Of a stretch of DNA of 64,000 bases, positions 54,120 through 60,957 are shown piece by piece. Position numbers and translations under genes: made by a program. The notes under the pieces are model-generated. The model was given only the letters and a program-made list of their open reading frames with translations, did not search any database and was not told the DNA's origin. Origin of the DNA: Pseudarthrobacter chlorophenolicus A6 (GTDB lineage Bacteria; Actinomycetota; Actinomycetes; Actinomycetales; Micrococcaceae). Numbering within the stretch: position 1 is the stretch's first letter; the number at the start of each line of letters is the position of its first letter. The stretch is taken from positions 3,513,209 to 3,577,208 of the forward strand of contig NC_011886.1 in assembly GCF_000022025.1 (NCBI RefSeq), given 5' to 3'.

Positions 54120-55505
54120 ATGACTTTCACCTCTCCCGCTTCCGCCGCCCCCGATGCCGCTGCCCGACTCTGGATCCGGAACCCGCTGGCCGCCTTCACT
54201 GCCAATTCCCTTGACGCCTCGGGCGGGCTGGTCATCAGCAACGGCGTGATCACGGAGGTCCTCGCCGCGGGCCAGCAGCCGTCCGCACCCTACTCCCGGA
54301 CCTTCGACGCCGGCAGCCATGTGCTGCTCCCCGGGCTGATCAACACGCACCACCACTTCTACCAAACCCTCACGCGCGCCTGGGGGCCGGTGGCCAACGC
54401 CCCGCTTTTCCCCTGGCTGCAGAACCTGTATCCGGTATGGGCGCGGCTCACCCCAAAGGACCTCGAGCTGGCCGCGACGGTTGCCCTGGCCGAGCTGCTG
54501 CTCTCCGGCTGCACCACCGCGGCCGACCACCACTACCTCTTCCCCGCCGGCCTGGAGGACGCCATCGACATCGAGGTGGCGGCGGTGCGCCGGCTGGGCA
54601 TGCGCGCCACCCTCACCCGCGGCTCCATGACGTTGGGAACGGACGACGGCGGCCTGCCCCCACAGTCCACGGTGCAGGATCCGGAGGTGGTGCTGGCGGA
54701 CAGCGAGCGCCTGGTCTCGGCGTACCACGAGCGCGGCGACGATGCAGTAATACAGATAGCCCTGGCGCCCTGCTCGCCGTTCTCTGTGACCAAGGAGATC
54801 ATGGCCGAAAGCGCGGCGATGGCCGAACGGCTGGACGTCCGGCTGCATACGCACTTGGCCGAAACGCTGGACGAGGAGGACTTTTGCCGGGAGAGGTTCG
54901 GGCTGCGGACCGTTGACTACCTGGACAGCGTGGGCTGGCTGACGGAACGCACCTGGCTGGGGCACGGCATCCATTTCAGCGACGCAGAGATTGCCCGCCT
55001 CGGTTCGGCGGGGACCGCCGTCGCGCACTGCCCCACGTCCAACATGCGCCTCGCCTCGGGAACGGCGCGGGTCCTGGAACTGGAGGACGCGGGAGTTCCC
55101 GTGGGGCTGGGAGTGGACGGTTCGGCGTCGAACGATGCCTCCAACATGATCCTCGAGGCCCGGCAGGCCCTGTACCTGCAGCGGCTGCGCTACGGGGCCG
55201 ACGTGCCGGTGGAGCGCGCACTCGGCTGGGCCACCAGCGGCTCGGCCGCCGTACTTGGCCGGGATGGGCTGGGCCAGCTGGCACCCGGGATGCAGGCCGA
55301 CCTCGCCCTGTTCAAACTGGACGACCTTCGCTTTTCCGGCAGCCACGACCCCATTGCGGCCCTGCTGCTGTGCGCCGCCGACAGGGCCGACCGGGTCATG
55401 GTGGGCGGCCAGTGGCGGGTGGTGGACGGCCGGATCCCAGGGCTGGACATCCCCGCGCTGATTGCGGAGCACTCCACGGCCGCGCGCAGGCTGGTCAACG
55501 GCTGA
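54120..55505 (+). CDS. 8-oxoguanine deaminase (amidohydrolase)
   Basis: 461 residues from ATG 54120 with AAGGA eight bases upstream. Metal-dependent amidohydrolase: LPGLINTHHHFYQTLTRAWGPVANAPLFPWLQNLYPVW is the diagnostic segment for 8-oxoguanine deaminases and includes the HxH metal ligands. TAADHHYLFPAG, HTHLAET and the late GVDGSASNDASNM (catalytic Asp) complete the site. It converts 8-oxoguanine to urate-like 8-oxoxanthine (uric acid), connecting to uricase. It is divergent from guanine deaminase and followed by the LigD-type gene after 31 bases. Confidence 0.92.
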   Translation: MTFTSPASAAPDAAARLWIRNPLAAFTANSLDASGGLVISNGVITEVLAAGQQPSAPYSRTFDAGSHVLLPGLINTHHHFYQTLTRAWGPVANAPLFPWLQNLYPVWARLTPKDLELAATVALAELLLSGCTTAADHHYLFPAGLEDAIDIEVAAVRRLGMRATLTRGSMTLGTDDGGLPPQSTVQDPEVVLADSERLVSAYHERGDDAVIQIALAPCSPFSVTKEIMAESAAMAERLDVRLHTHLAETLDEEDFCRERFGLRTVDYLDSVGWLTERTWLGHGIHFSDAEIARLGSAGTAVAHCPTSNMRLASGTARVLELEDAGVPVGLGVDGSASNDASNMILEARQALYLQRLRYGADVPVERALGWATSGSAAVLGRDGLGQLAPGMQADLALFKLDDLRFSGSHDPIAALLLCAADRADRVMVGGQWRVVDGRIPGLDIPALIAEHSTAARRLVNG

Positions 55506-55536
55506 CAGGCAGCAACGCCGCTGCTAGCGTGGCGCC

Positions 55537-56781
55537 ATGACTCCGTCAAAGACGCCGGCCGAGATCCTGGACATCGAGGGTGTTGAAGTCCGGATCTCGA
55601 GCCCGGACAAAGTGGTGTTCCCCGAGCCGGGGCTGACCAAGCTGGACCTGGTGCGGTACTACCTTGCTGTCGCGGAGGGTGCGCTGCGGGGTGCCGGCGG
55701 CAGGCCGATGGTGCTGAAGCGGTTCCCCAAGGGCATCGACGCCGAACCGTTCTTCCAGAAACGCGTCCCGGAAAACCATCCGCCGTTCATTGACACCACC
55801 ACGCTGCACTACGCCTCGGGAACGTCGGCGCAGGAAGCTGTCATCCGGGACGCAGCCGGCCTCGCCTGGGTGGTGAACCTCGGCTGCCTGGACCTGAACC
55901 CGCACCCTGTCCGCGCCGAGGACCTGGAACATCCGGACGAACTGCGGGTGGACCTGGACCCCATGCCGGGCGTGGACTGGTCGCAGATCGTGGACGTGGC
56001 GTATGTGGCGCAGGAGGTACTCGACGACGTGGCGCTGGTGGGCTGGCCCAAGACCAGCGGGTCCCGCGGGCTGCACATCCTGGTGCGCATTGCGCCGGAA
56101 TGGTCCTACAAGGATGTCCGGCTGGCCGCCGAAACCCTGGCCCGCGAAGTGGAGAACCGGGCCCCTGGCCTGGCCACCGCGCGCTGGTGGAAGGAGGAAC
56201 GCGGCGAGAGCGTGTTCGTCGACTTCAACCAGAATGCCAAAGACCGTACCGTGGCCTCGGCATACTCGGTGCGTGCGCTGCCCGACGCGCGGGTGTCTAC
56301 GCCGCTCACCTGGGACGAGGTCCGCACCGTCCGGCCGGAACGCTTCACGGTCCCCACGGTGCTGGAGCGGTTCGCGGATATCGGCGATCCGCACGCCGGC
56401 ATTGATGACGCCGTCGGCTCGCTGGACGGGCTGCTGGCCCTGGCGAAGGACCTGGGTCCGGCCGAGAAGGCGCCGCGGGCGGGAAACGGATCCGGCCGCC
56501 GGCAGTCCGCCATGCCGCTGATCGAGGTGGCCCGCACCAAAACCAAACCGGAGGCGCTCAAGGCGCTGGAGGAATGGAAGTCCGGGCACGCCGGCGTCGT
56601 CAAAGCCCTGCAGCCCGCAGACGTCATGGTGGACGGGATGCGGGGCTCAAGCTCGCTCTGGTACCGGGTGCGGGTCAACCTGCAGCACGTCCCTGAGGCG
56701 GACCGGCCGGGCCAGGAGGAACTCATCGCCGACTACGATCCGTGGGCCGGCAAGGAATGGCCCGGCCGGCCCGGGGCTTAG
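55537..56781 (+). CDS. Stand-alone LigD-type polymerase/primase (PolD1-like)
   Basis: 414 residues, ATG 55537. Archaeo-eukaryotic primase superfamily: GLTKLDLVRYYLAVA, KRFPKGIDAEPFFQKRVP, catalytic DxD in LDLDPMPG, SxH in KTSGSRGLHILVRI, and the third metal Asp in VFVDFNQNAKDRT. Unlike full LigD it has no ligase or phosphoesterase domain; a C-terminal helical extension (about residues 300-414) with KALEEWKSGHAGVVKALQPADVMVDGMRGSSSLWYRVRV resembles mycobacterial PolD1. It fills gaps in DNA ends with ribonucleotides in that family. No ku gene is nearby. The stop overlaps the minus-strand 61-residue gene by 4 bases. Confidence 0.9.
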   Translation: MTPSKTPAEILDIEGVEVRISSPDKVVFPEPGLTKLDLVRYYLAVAEGALRGAGGRPMVLKRFPKGIDAEPFFQKRVPENHPPFIDTTTLHYASGTSAQEAVIRDAAGLAWVVNLGCLDLNPHPVRAEDLEHPDELRVDLDPMPGVDWSQIVDVAYVAQEVLDDVALVGWPKTSGSRGLHILVRIAPEWSYKDVRLAAETLAREVENRAPGLATARWWKEERGESVFVDFNQNAKDRTVASAYSVRALPDARVSTPLTWDEVRTVRPERFTVPTVLERFADIGDPHAGIDDAVGSLDGLLALAKDLGPAEKAPRAGNGSGRRQSAMPLIEVARTKTKPEALKALEEWKSGHAGVVKALQPADVMVDGMRGSSSLWYRVRVNLQHVPEADRPGQEELIADYDPWAGKEWPGRPGA

Positions 56782-56963
56782 CGCTGCCGGCCGAAGCCCG
56801 GAAGGGCGGAGATCCAGCGCGAGAAGCGGCTGGGTTCGTGGATGCGGTCCTCCGGAACATAGAAGTCCGGATCCGTGCCGCCGCCGAGGGGGAGGTAGAA
56901 CTCCGGGACCGCACGGGCCGCCGTGTTCGCCGGTGCAACTGCCTGTGGTTCCTGCTGGTACAT
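56778..56963 (-). CDS. Hypothetical 61-residue protein under an IclR-type operator
   Basis: 61 residues from ATG 56963 with AGGAGG five bases upstream, one of the strongest ribosome sites in the window, which argues that it is real. No family recognised. Composition: N-terminal QQEPQAVAPANTAARAVPEF, a centre rich in Pro, Gly and Asp (YLPLGGGTDPDFYVPEDRIHEP), and a basic tail (SRFSRWISALPGFGRQR) that could be an amphipathic helix. No signal peptide or membrane segment. A tandem pair of operator-like 15-mers lies 23 bases upstream, so expression probably follows the purine/glyoxylate genes. It may be an adaptor or stress peptide; function unknown. Confidence 0.65.
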   Translation of the reverse strand: MYQQEPQAVAPANTAARAVPEFYLPLGGGTDPDFYVPEDRIHEPSRFSRWISALPGFGRQR

Positions 56964-56985
56964 CTGATCCTCCTCGAATTCTTGT

Positions 56986-57021
56986 TTTCATATTACGGAA
57001 AGTAATTTTTGCTATATGAAA
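56986..57021. promoter_or_regulatory. Tandem IclR-type operator pair upstream of the 61-residue gene and uricase
   Basis: TTTCATATTACGGAA (56986-57000) fits the 15-base consensus fully; TTTTGCTATATGAAA (57007-57021) fits at 13 of 15 positions and is exactly 21 bases away, centre to centre. The pair is 23 bases from the 61-residue start and about 300 bases from uricase. The gap 56964-57319 also contains the attenuator-like leader. Confidence 0.6.
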
Positions 57022-57141
57022 AGAGTAGATGGATCCGTGACGTTGCGTCAATGGTTCCGCGGGGCAGCTGCTGGCCCGCCGGTCACAATCGGATTTTTGA
57101 ACTTGTGATGTACACCACCGGCTTGCAGGGGTACGCTGTTA

Positions 57142-57226
57142 GGCAACTCGTGGCGCAGGTCACGTAACCTGGGAGCAGCAGGCAGGGTCGTAATGAGCTG
57201 GCATCAATGGATGCCGGCTCTTTTTT
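57142..57226 (+). ncRNA. Attenuator-like RNA leader with intrinsic terminator before uricase
   Basis: A terminator stem of 11 pairs (57195-57205 with 57210-57220, AATG loop) is followed by six T. The 5' half of that stem can instead pair, 11 of 14 positions with two wobbles, with 57142-57155. A separate hairpin CAGGT/ACCTG lies between (57156-57171). No plus-strand gene precedes it, so the terminator would end a leader transcript about 95 bases before the uricase start. Candidate riboswitch, attenuator or small RNA; I could not assign a known class. Confidence 0.45.
57195..57226 (+). terminator. Intrinsic terminator in the uricase leader
   Basis: GAGCTGGCATC pairs with GATGCCGGCTC (one G-T wobble), loop AATG, then TTTTTTG. 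Good form; it is unusual in lying upstream of a gene on the same strand with no coding frame before it. Confidence 0.8.
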
Positions 57227-57319
57227 GTTGGGTCGGCTCCACCGGAAACGCGCTTGAAATGCGCGCTTAATTTCAGTGATGGAACCTTGGTTCCACTTAC
57301 CGGAGATTGGGAAAAGACC

Positions 57320-58228
57320 ATGAGCAGCAAGATCATTCTCGGCGAAAACCAGTACGGCAAGGCCGAAGTCCGCGTCGTCAAGATCACCAGGGACACCAAC
57401 CGCCACGAGATCGAAGACCTGAACGTCACCTCGCAGCTGCGCGGCGACTTCTCCGCGGCCCACCTGGAAGGCGACAACGCCCACGTGGTGGCCACGGACA
57501 CCCAGAAGAACACCATTTACGCCTTCGCCCGCGACGGCATCGGCTCACCGGAAGCGTTCCTGCTGCGCCTCGGCGAGCACTTCACCTCCAGCTTCGACTG
57601 GGTCAGCGGCGGCCGCTGGGAAGCCGAGTCCTACGCCTGGAACCGCATCCAGGCCCACGGCAGCGAACACGACCACTCGTTCGTCCGCAACGGCCAGGAA
57701 GTCCGCACCGCGGTCCTGGTCCGCGACGGCGCCACCAGCCACCTTATTTCGGGGCTCAAGGACCTGACCGTCCTGAAGTCCACCGAATCGGGCTTCGTCG
57801 GCTACCCCCGGGACCGCTACACCACCCTCCCGGAGACCACCGACCGCATCCTCGCCACGGACGTCTCCGCCCGCTGGCGCTTCAAGACCGGCACCGATTT
57901 CAGCACCCTTGATTTCAACAAGAGCTACGAGGACGTCAAGGGCCTCCTGCTCGAAGGATTCACCGAGAAGTACTCCCACGCCCTGCAGCAGACCCTGTTC
58001 GACATGGGCACCAAGGTCCTGGAGGCACACAGCGAGATCGACGAGATCAAGTTCTCCATGCCCAACAAGCACCACTTCCTGGTGGACCTGTCCCCCTTCG
58101 GACTGGACAACCCCAACGAGGTGTTCTTCGCAGCAGACCGCCCGTACGGCCTGATCGAGGCCACCGTCCAGCGTGACGACGCAACCGCAGCACCCGCAGC
58201 CTGGTCCGGCATCGCCGGCTTCTGCTAG
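57320..58228 (+). CDS. Uricase (factor-independent urate hydroxylase)
   Basis: 302 residues from ATG 57320; an in-frame ATG at 57254 is less likely. Cofactor-free oxidation of urate to 5-hydroxyisourate. N-terminal ILGENQYGKAEVRVVKI contains the probable catalytic Lys14, and DNAHVVATDTQKNTIYAFA its Thr partner (about 59). ETTDRILATDVSARWRF, LQQTLFDMG and MPNKHHFLVDLSPFGLDNPNEVFFAADRPYGLIEA are characteristic. Length and sequence closely resemble Arthrobacter globiformis uricase (302 residues). It is downstream of an attenuator-like leader and followed by an NCS2 permease. No hydroxyisourate hydrolase or OHCU decarboxylase gene is adjacent. Confidence 0.96.
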   Translation: MSSKIILGENQYGKAEVRVVKITRDTNRHEIEDLNVTSQLRGDFSAAHLEGDNAHVVATDTQKNTIYAFARDGIGSPEAFLLRLGEHFTSSFDWVSGGRWEAESYAWNRIQAHGSEHDHSFVRNGQEVRTAVLVRDGATSHLISGLKDLTVLKSTESGFVGYPRDRYTTLPETTDRILATDVSARWRFKTGTDFSTLDFNKSYEDVKGLLLEGFTEKYSHALQQTLFDMGTKVLEAHSEIDEIKFSMPNKHHFLVDLSPFGLDNPNEVFFAADRPYGLIEATVQRDDATAAPAAWSGIAGFC

Positions 58229-58236
58229 GCCCCCAC

Positions 58237-58314
58237 TGGTGGTTGAGCCTGTCGAAATCCGGATTGGGTTTCGGCAAGCTCAACCACCGGTGACTGAGCT
58301 TGTCGAAATCCACC
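58237..58314. repeat. Palindromic dispersed repeat (three alternating copies)
   Basis: Copies of the TTGAGCCTGTCGAAA element occur as 58239-58258 (plus), 58269-58288 (reversed) and 58295-58314 (plus, TGAGCTTGTCGAAA variant). This element is a familiar extragenic repeat in Arthrobacter and related actinobacteria. Here it sits in the 146-base gap between uricase and the NCS2 permease and can form a large hairpin. Confidence 0.8.
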
Positions 58315-58320
58315 TGTTAG

Positions 58321-58377
58321 CCAGACACCAGTTAGCCAGACGATGACGTCTGCCATGAACCAAGAAAGTCTGCCATG
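58321..58377 (+). repeat. Short direct repeats before the NCS2 start
   Basis: GTTAGCCAGAC occurs twice (near 58316 and 58331) and GTCTGCCATGAAC twice (near 58350 and 58368). The second pair duplicates the start-codon region of the permease gene: the upstream ATG opens a seven-codon frame that ends by overlapping the true ATG. Confidence 0.65.
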
Positions 58378-59880
58378 AACACCAAGAAGAAACTGGCCGC
58401 CGCAGCCGCCGGACAAGGCGTCCAGCCAGGCCGTCCGGAAGACCAGCGGCTCCCGCTGGGAAGCACGTTCGCCTACGGCTTCCAGCACGTCCTCACCATG
58501 TACGGCGGCATCATCGCCCCTCCCCTGATCATTGGCGCTGCAGCCGGCATGTCCTCGCAGGACATCGGCCTGCTGATCGCGGCCTGCCTTTTTGTCGGCG
58601 GCCTCGCCACCATCCTCCAGACCATCGGCGTCCCGTTCTTCGGGTCCCAGCTCCCCCTGGTCCAGGGCGTATCTTTTGCCGGCGTTTCCACCATGGTGGC
58701 GATCGTCCACGGCGGCGGCGGCATCCAGGCCGTCTTCGGCTCGGTCATCGCGGCCTCGCTCATCGGCCTGCTGATCACCCCGCTGTTTTCGAAGATCATC
58801 CGCTTCTTCCCGCCGGTGGTCACCGGCACCGTGATCACCACCATCGGCCTGACCCTGATGCCCGTGGCCGCCAACTGGGCCATGGGCGGCAACAACAAGG
58901 CGGAAAACTACGGCAGCGTGGCCAACATTGGCCTGGCCGCCGCCACCATGGGCATCGTGCTGCTCCTGAGCAAGGTGGGCAGCGCGGCCATCTCCCGGCT
59001 TTCCATCCTCCTGGCCATGGTGCTCGGCACCGGCATCGCGTTCGTGTTCGGGATGGCCGACTTCTCCAAAGTGGGCCAGGGCGAGATCGTCGCCTTCCCC
59101 ACCCCGTTCGCATTCGGCCCGCCCACCTTCGAGATCGCGGCCATCATCTCGATGCTGATCGTCATCCTGGTCACCCTGACCGAAACGTCGGCGGACATCA
59201 TCGCGGTGGGTGAAATCGTGGGCACCAAGGTGGACTCCAAGCGGATCGGCAACGGCCTCCGCGCGGACATGCTCTCCAGCGCCATCTCCCCGCTGTTCAA
59301 CTCCTTCACGCAGAGCGCCTTCGCCCAGAACGTGGGCCTGGTGGCCATCACCGGCGTCAAGAGCCGCTTCGTGGTCAGCGCCGGCGGCCTGATCCTGGTG
59401 ATCCTCGGCCTGCTTCCGGTCCTGGGCCGGGTTGTGGCAGCCGTCCCCACGCCCGTTCTGGGCGGCGCCGGCGTAGTCCTCTTCGGCACCGTGGCCGCCA
59501 GCGGCATCCGCACGCTGTCCAAGGTGGAATACAAGAACAACATGAACCTGATCGTGGTGGCCGCCTCCATCGGGTTCGGCATGATCCCCATCGCGGCACC
59601 GGCGTTCTACGACCGCTTCCCGTCCTGGTTCAGCACCATCTTCCACTCCGGCATCAGCTCGGCAGCCGTCATGGCCATCCTGCTGAACCTGCTGTTCAAC
59701 CACCTCAAGGCCGGCAACTCGGACAACCAGTCCGTCTTTGTGGCCGGCACCGAACGCGTGGTGCAGGAACAGGACATCAAGTGCCTGGTGGACGGCGACC
59801 GCTTCGAAGGCGGCAAGCTCCTCGACTGCGACGGCAAGGAAGTCCGCGTCGAATCAGCGCAAAAGGCTTCTGAACATTAG
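58375..59880 (+). CDS. NCS2-family urate/xanthine permease
   Basis: 501 residues, ATG 58375. NAT/NCS2 nucleobase transporter with about 14 helices. Substrate-pocket motifs: FQHVLTMYGG, the conserved Glu region TLTETSADIIAVGE, and the family signature QSAFAQNVGLVAITGVKSR. A hydrophilic C-terminal tail of about 50 residues carries a Cys pair (DIKCLVDGDRFEGGKLLDCDGKEV). By neighbourhood (uricase upstream) urate or xanthine is the likely substrate. A 21-bp perfect hairpin follows and separates it from the convergent iclR gene. Confidence 0.93.
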   Translation: MNTKKKLAAAAAGQGVQPGRPEDQRLPLGSTFAYGFQHVLTMYGGIIAPPLIIGAAAGMSSQDIGLLIAACLFVGGLATILQTIGVPFFGSQLPLVQGVSFAGVSTMVAIVHGGGGIQAVFGSVIAASLIGLLITPLFSKIIRFFPPVVTGTVITTIGLTLMPVAANWAMGGNNKAENYGSVANIGLAAATMGIVLLLSKVGSAAISRLSILLAMVLGTGIAFVFGMADFSKVGQGEIVAFPTPFAFGPPTFEIAAIISMLIVILVTLTETSADIIAVGEIVGTKVDSKRIGNGLRADMLSSAISPLFNSFTQSAFAQNVGLVAITGVKSRFVVSAGGLILVILGLLPVLGRVVAAVPTPVLGGAGVVLFGTVAASGIRTLSKVEYKNNMNLIVVAASIGFGMIPIAAPAFYDRFPSWFSTIFHSGISSAAVMAILLNLLFNHLKAGNSDNQSVFVAGTERVVQEQDIKCLVDGDRFEGGKLLDCDGKEVRVESAQKASEH

Positions 59881-59894
59881 CAAATACGCAGCGA

Positions 59895-59940
59895 ACGACG
59901 GCGGCCCGCACCTTCCAGCGAAGGTGCGGGCCGCCGTCGT
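59895..59940. terminator. Bidirectional terminator between NCS2 permease and iclR
   Basis: Perfect 21-bp stem (59895-59915 with 59920-59940) and CAGC loop between convergent genes. The plus-strand tail is ACATAGTTTT; the tract is modest, but the stem is very strong. Confidence 0.85.
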
Positions 59941-59958
59941 ACATAGTTTTAGGGACTG

Positions 59959-60714
59959 TCAGGTGCGGTTCAGTTCACGGGAGATGGTCTCGGCCGCCTG
60001 GCGGAGGACCGGTACGGCTTTGTCGGCGAAGTGCTCGTCCACCCGGGACACCGGCCCTGAAACGGAGATCGCCGTGGGCGTAGGGGCGTTGGGGACGGCC
60101 ATGGCGAAGCAGCGGACGCCCAGCTCCTGTTCCTCTTCGTCGATGGAGTAGCCACGTTCCCGGATCAGCTTGAGGTCAGCCAGGAGTTCCTCGACGTCGC
60201 CGATACTCTTCACGGTGGGCGTGGGCATACCTGCGCGGGCAACGATGCCGCGGACGGTCTCATCGTCGAGCTGGGCCAGGATGGCCTTCCCGACGCCGGT
60301 GGCGTGGGTGTGGGCGCGCCGGCCCACCTCCGTGAACATGCGCATCGAGTGCAGCGAGGGCACCTGCGCGACGTAGATGACCATGTCCGAGTCCAGTACG
60401 GCCATGTTGGAGGTCTCGCCGAGCTGGTCCACCAGGGCCTTCAGCTGCGGACGGGCGACGGCACCAAGCTGCTTGTTGGCTCCTTCGCCGAGCCGGATCA
60501 GCCGCGGGCCCAGCGCGTAGCGGCGGTTGGGCAGCTGGCGGATATAGCCCAGCGACACCAGGGTCCGCAGCAGGCGGTGGATGGTGGGCAGGGGCAGGTC
60601 CGTGGAGGAGGACAACTCGCTCAGGGTGACGTCGCCGCCGGCATCCGTGATCAGCTCCAGCAGTTCAAAGACGCGCTCTACCGACTGCACGCCACCGGAC
60701 GCTTTTTCTGCCAT
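59959..60714 (-). CDS. IclR-family transcriptional regulator (candidate purine/glyoxylate regulator)
   Basis: 251 residues from ATG 60714 with AGGAG eight bases upstream; the frame extends to 60789 without a better start. Winged HTH at about residues 10-65 (VQSVERVFELLELITDAGGDVTLSELSSSTDLPLPTIHRLLRTLVSLGYIRQ). The effector domain has GRRAHTHATGVGKAILAQLDD and ELGVRCFAMAVPNAPTPTAISVSGPVSR. IclR proteins respond to small acids; AllR relatives bind glyoxylate or allantoate. It is divergent from malic enzyme/malate synthase with palindromes before both genes. A shared 15-base palindrome across the window suggests a local regulon; this is inferred from sequence only. Confidence 0.9.
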   Translation of the reverse strand: MAEKASGGVQSVERVFELLELITDAGGDVTLSELSSSTDLPLPTIHRLLRTLVSLGYIRQLPNRRYALGPRLIRLGEGANKQLGAVARPQLKALVDQLGETSNMAVLDSDMVIYVAQVPSLHSMRMFTEVGRRAHTHATGVGKAILAQLDDETVRGIVARAGMPTPTVKSIGDVEELLADLKLIRERGYSIDEEEQELGVRCFAMAVPNAPTPTAISVSGPVSRVDEHFADKAVPVLRQAAETISRELNRT

Positions 60715-60730
60715 TCCGTTGTCTCCTACG

Positions 60731-60766
60731 GCTCGGAATCCGACAACTCTTATCCACATCGTGAAA
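60731..60766. promoter_or_regulatory. IclR-type operator pair before iclR
   Basis: ATCCACATCGTGAAA (60752-60766) fits the 15-base consensus closely; GCTCGGAATCCGACA (60731-60745), 21 bases away, is a weak copy with a TCGG/CCGA palindrome. The position just upstream of the iclR start suggests autoregulation. Confidence 0.5.
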
Positions 60767-60858
60767 AGAGTGCTTAGAACACCCAACATACATCAAGCAC
60801 GGAGTTGCGGGCACGCGCCGGCGCCCACGTCCTCCAGTCGCATTCGGAGGGCTTGTAT

Positions 60859-60894
60859 TTCCATCTTGCAGATAATAATATCCATAATACGAAA
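60859..60894. promoter_or_regulatory. Tandem IclR-type operator pair before malic enzyme
   Basis: ATCCATAATACGAAA (60880-60894) fits the consensus fully; TTCCATCTTGCAGAT (60859-60873) is a good copy 21 bases upstream. The pair lies 64 bases before the malic enzyme start and about 94 bases from the iclR pair. Confidence 0.6.
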
Positions 60895-60957
60895 ACATTC
60901 GTAGAGAACAGGCTTACCGGAACAGGCCGATGCACGGCCCCAACAGGAGGACATTCA

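Noticed and set aside
57142..57226. Small SRP RNA
   Set aside because: CAGG...GGGAGCAGC resembles the SRP tip, but the tetraloop hairpin does not fold as in domain IV and no dnaX context is present; left as an unassigned leader.
57284..57300. A further IclR-type site just before uricase
   Set aside because: TTTCAGTGATGGAA keeps the outer bases but fails at most inner positions of the consensus.
57254..57319. ATG 57254 as the uricase start
   Set aside because: Adds 22 residues not expected from the 302-residue family and lacks a ribosome site.
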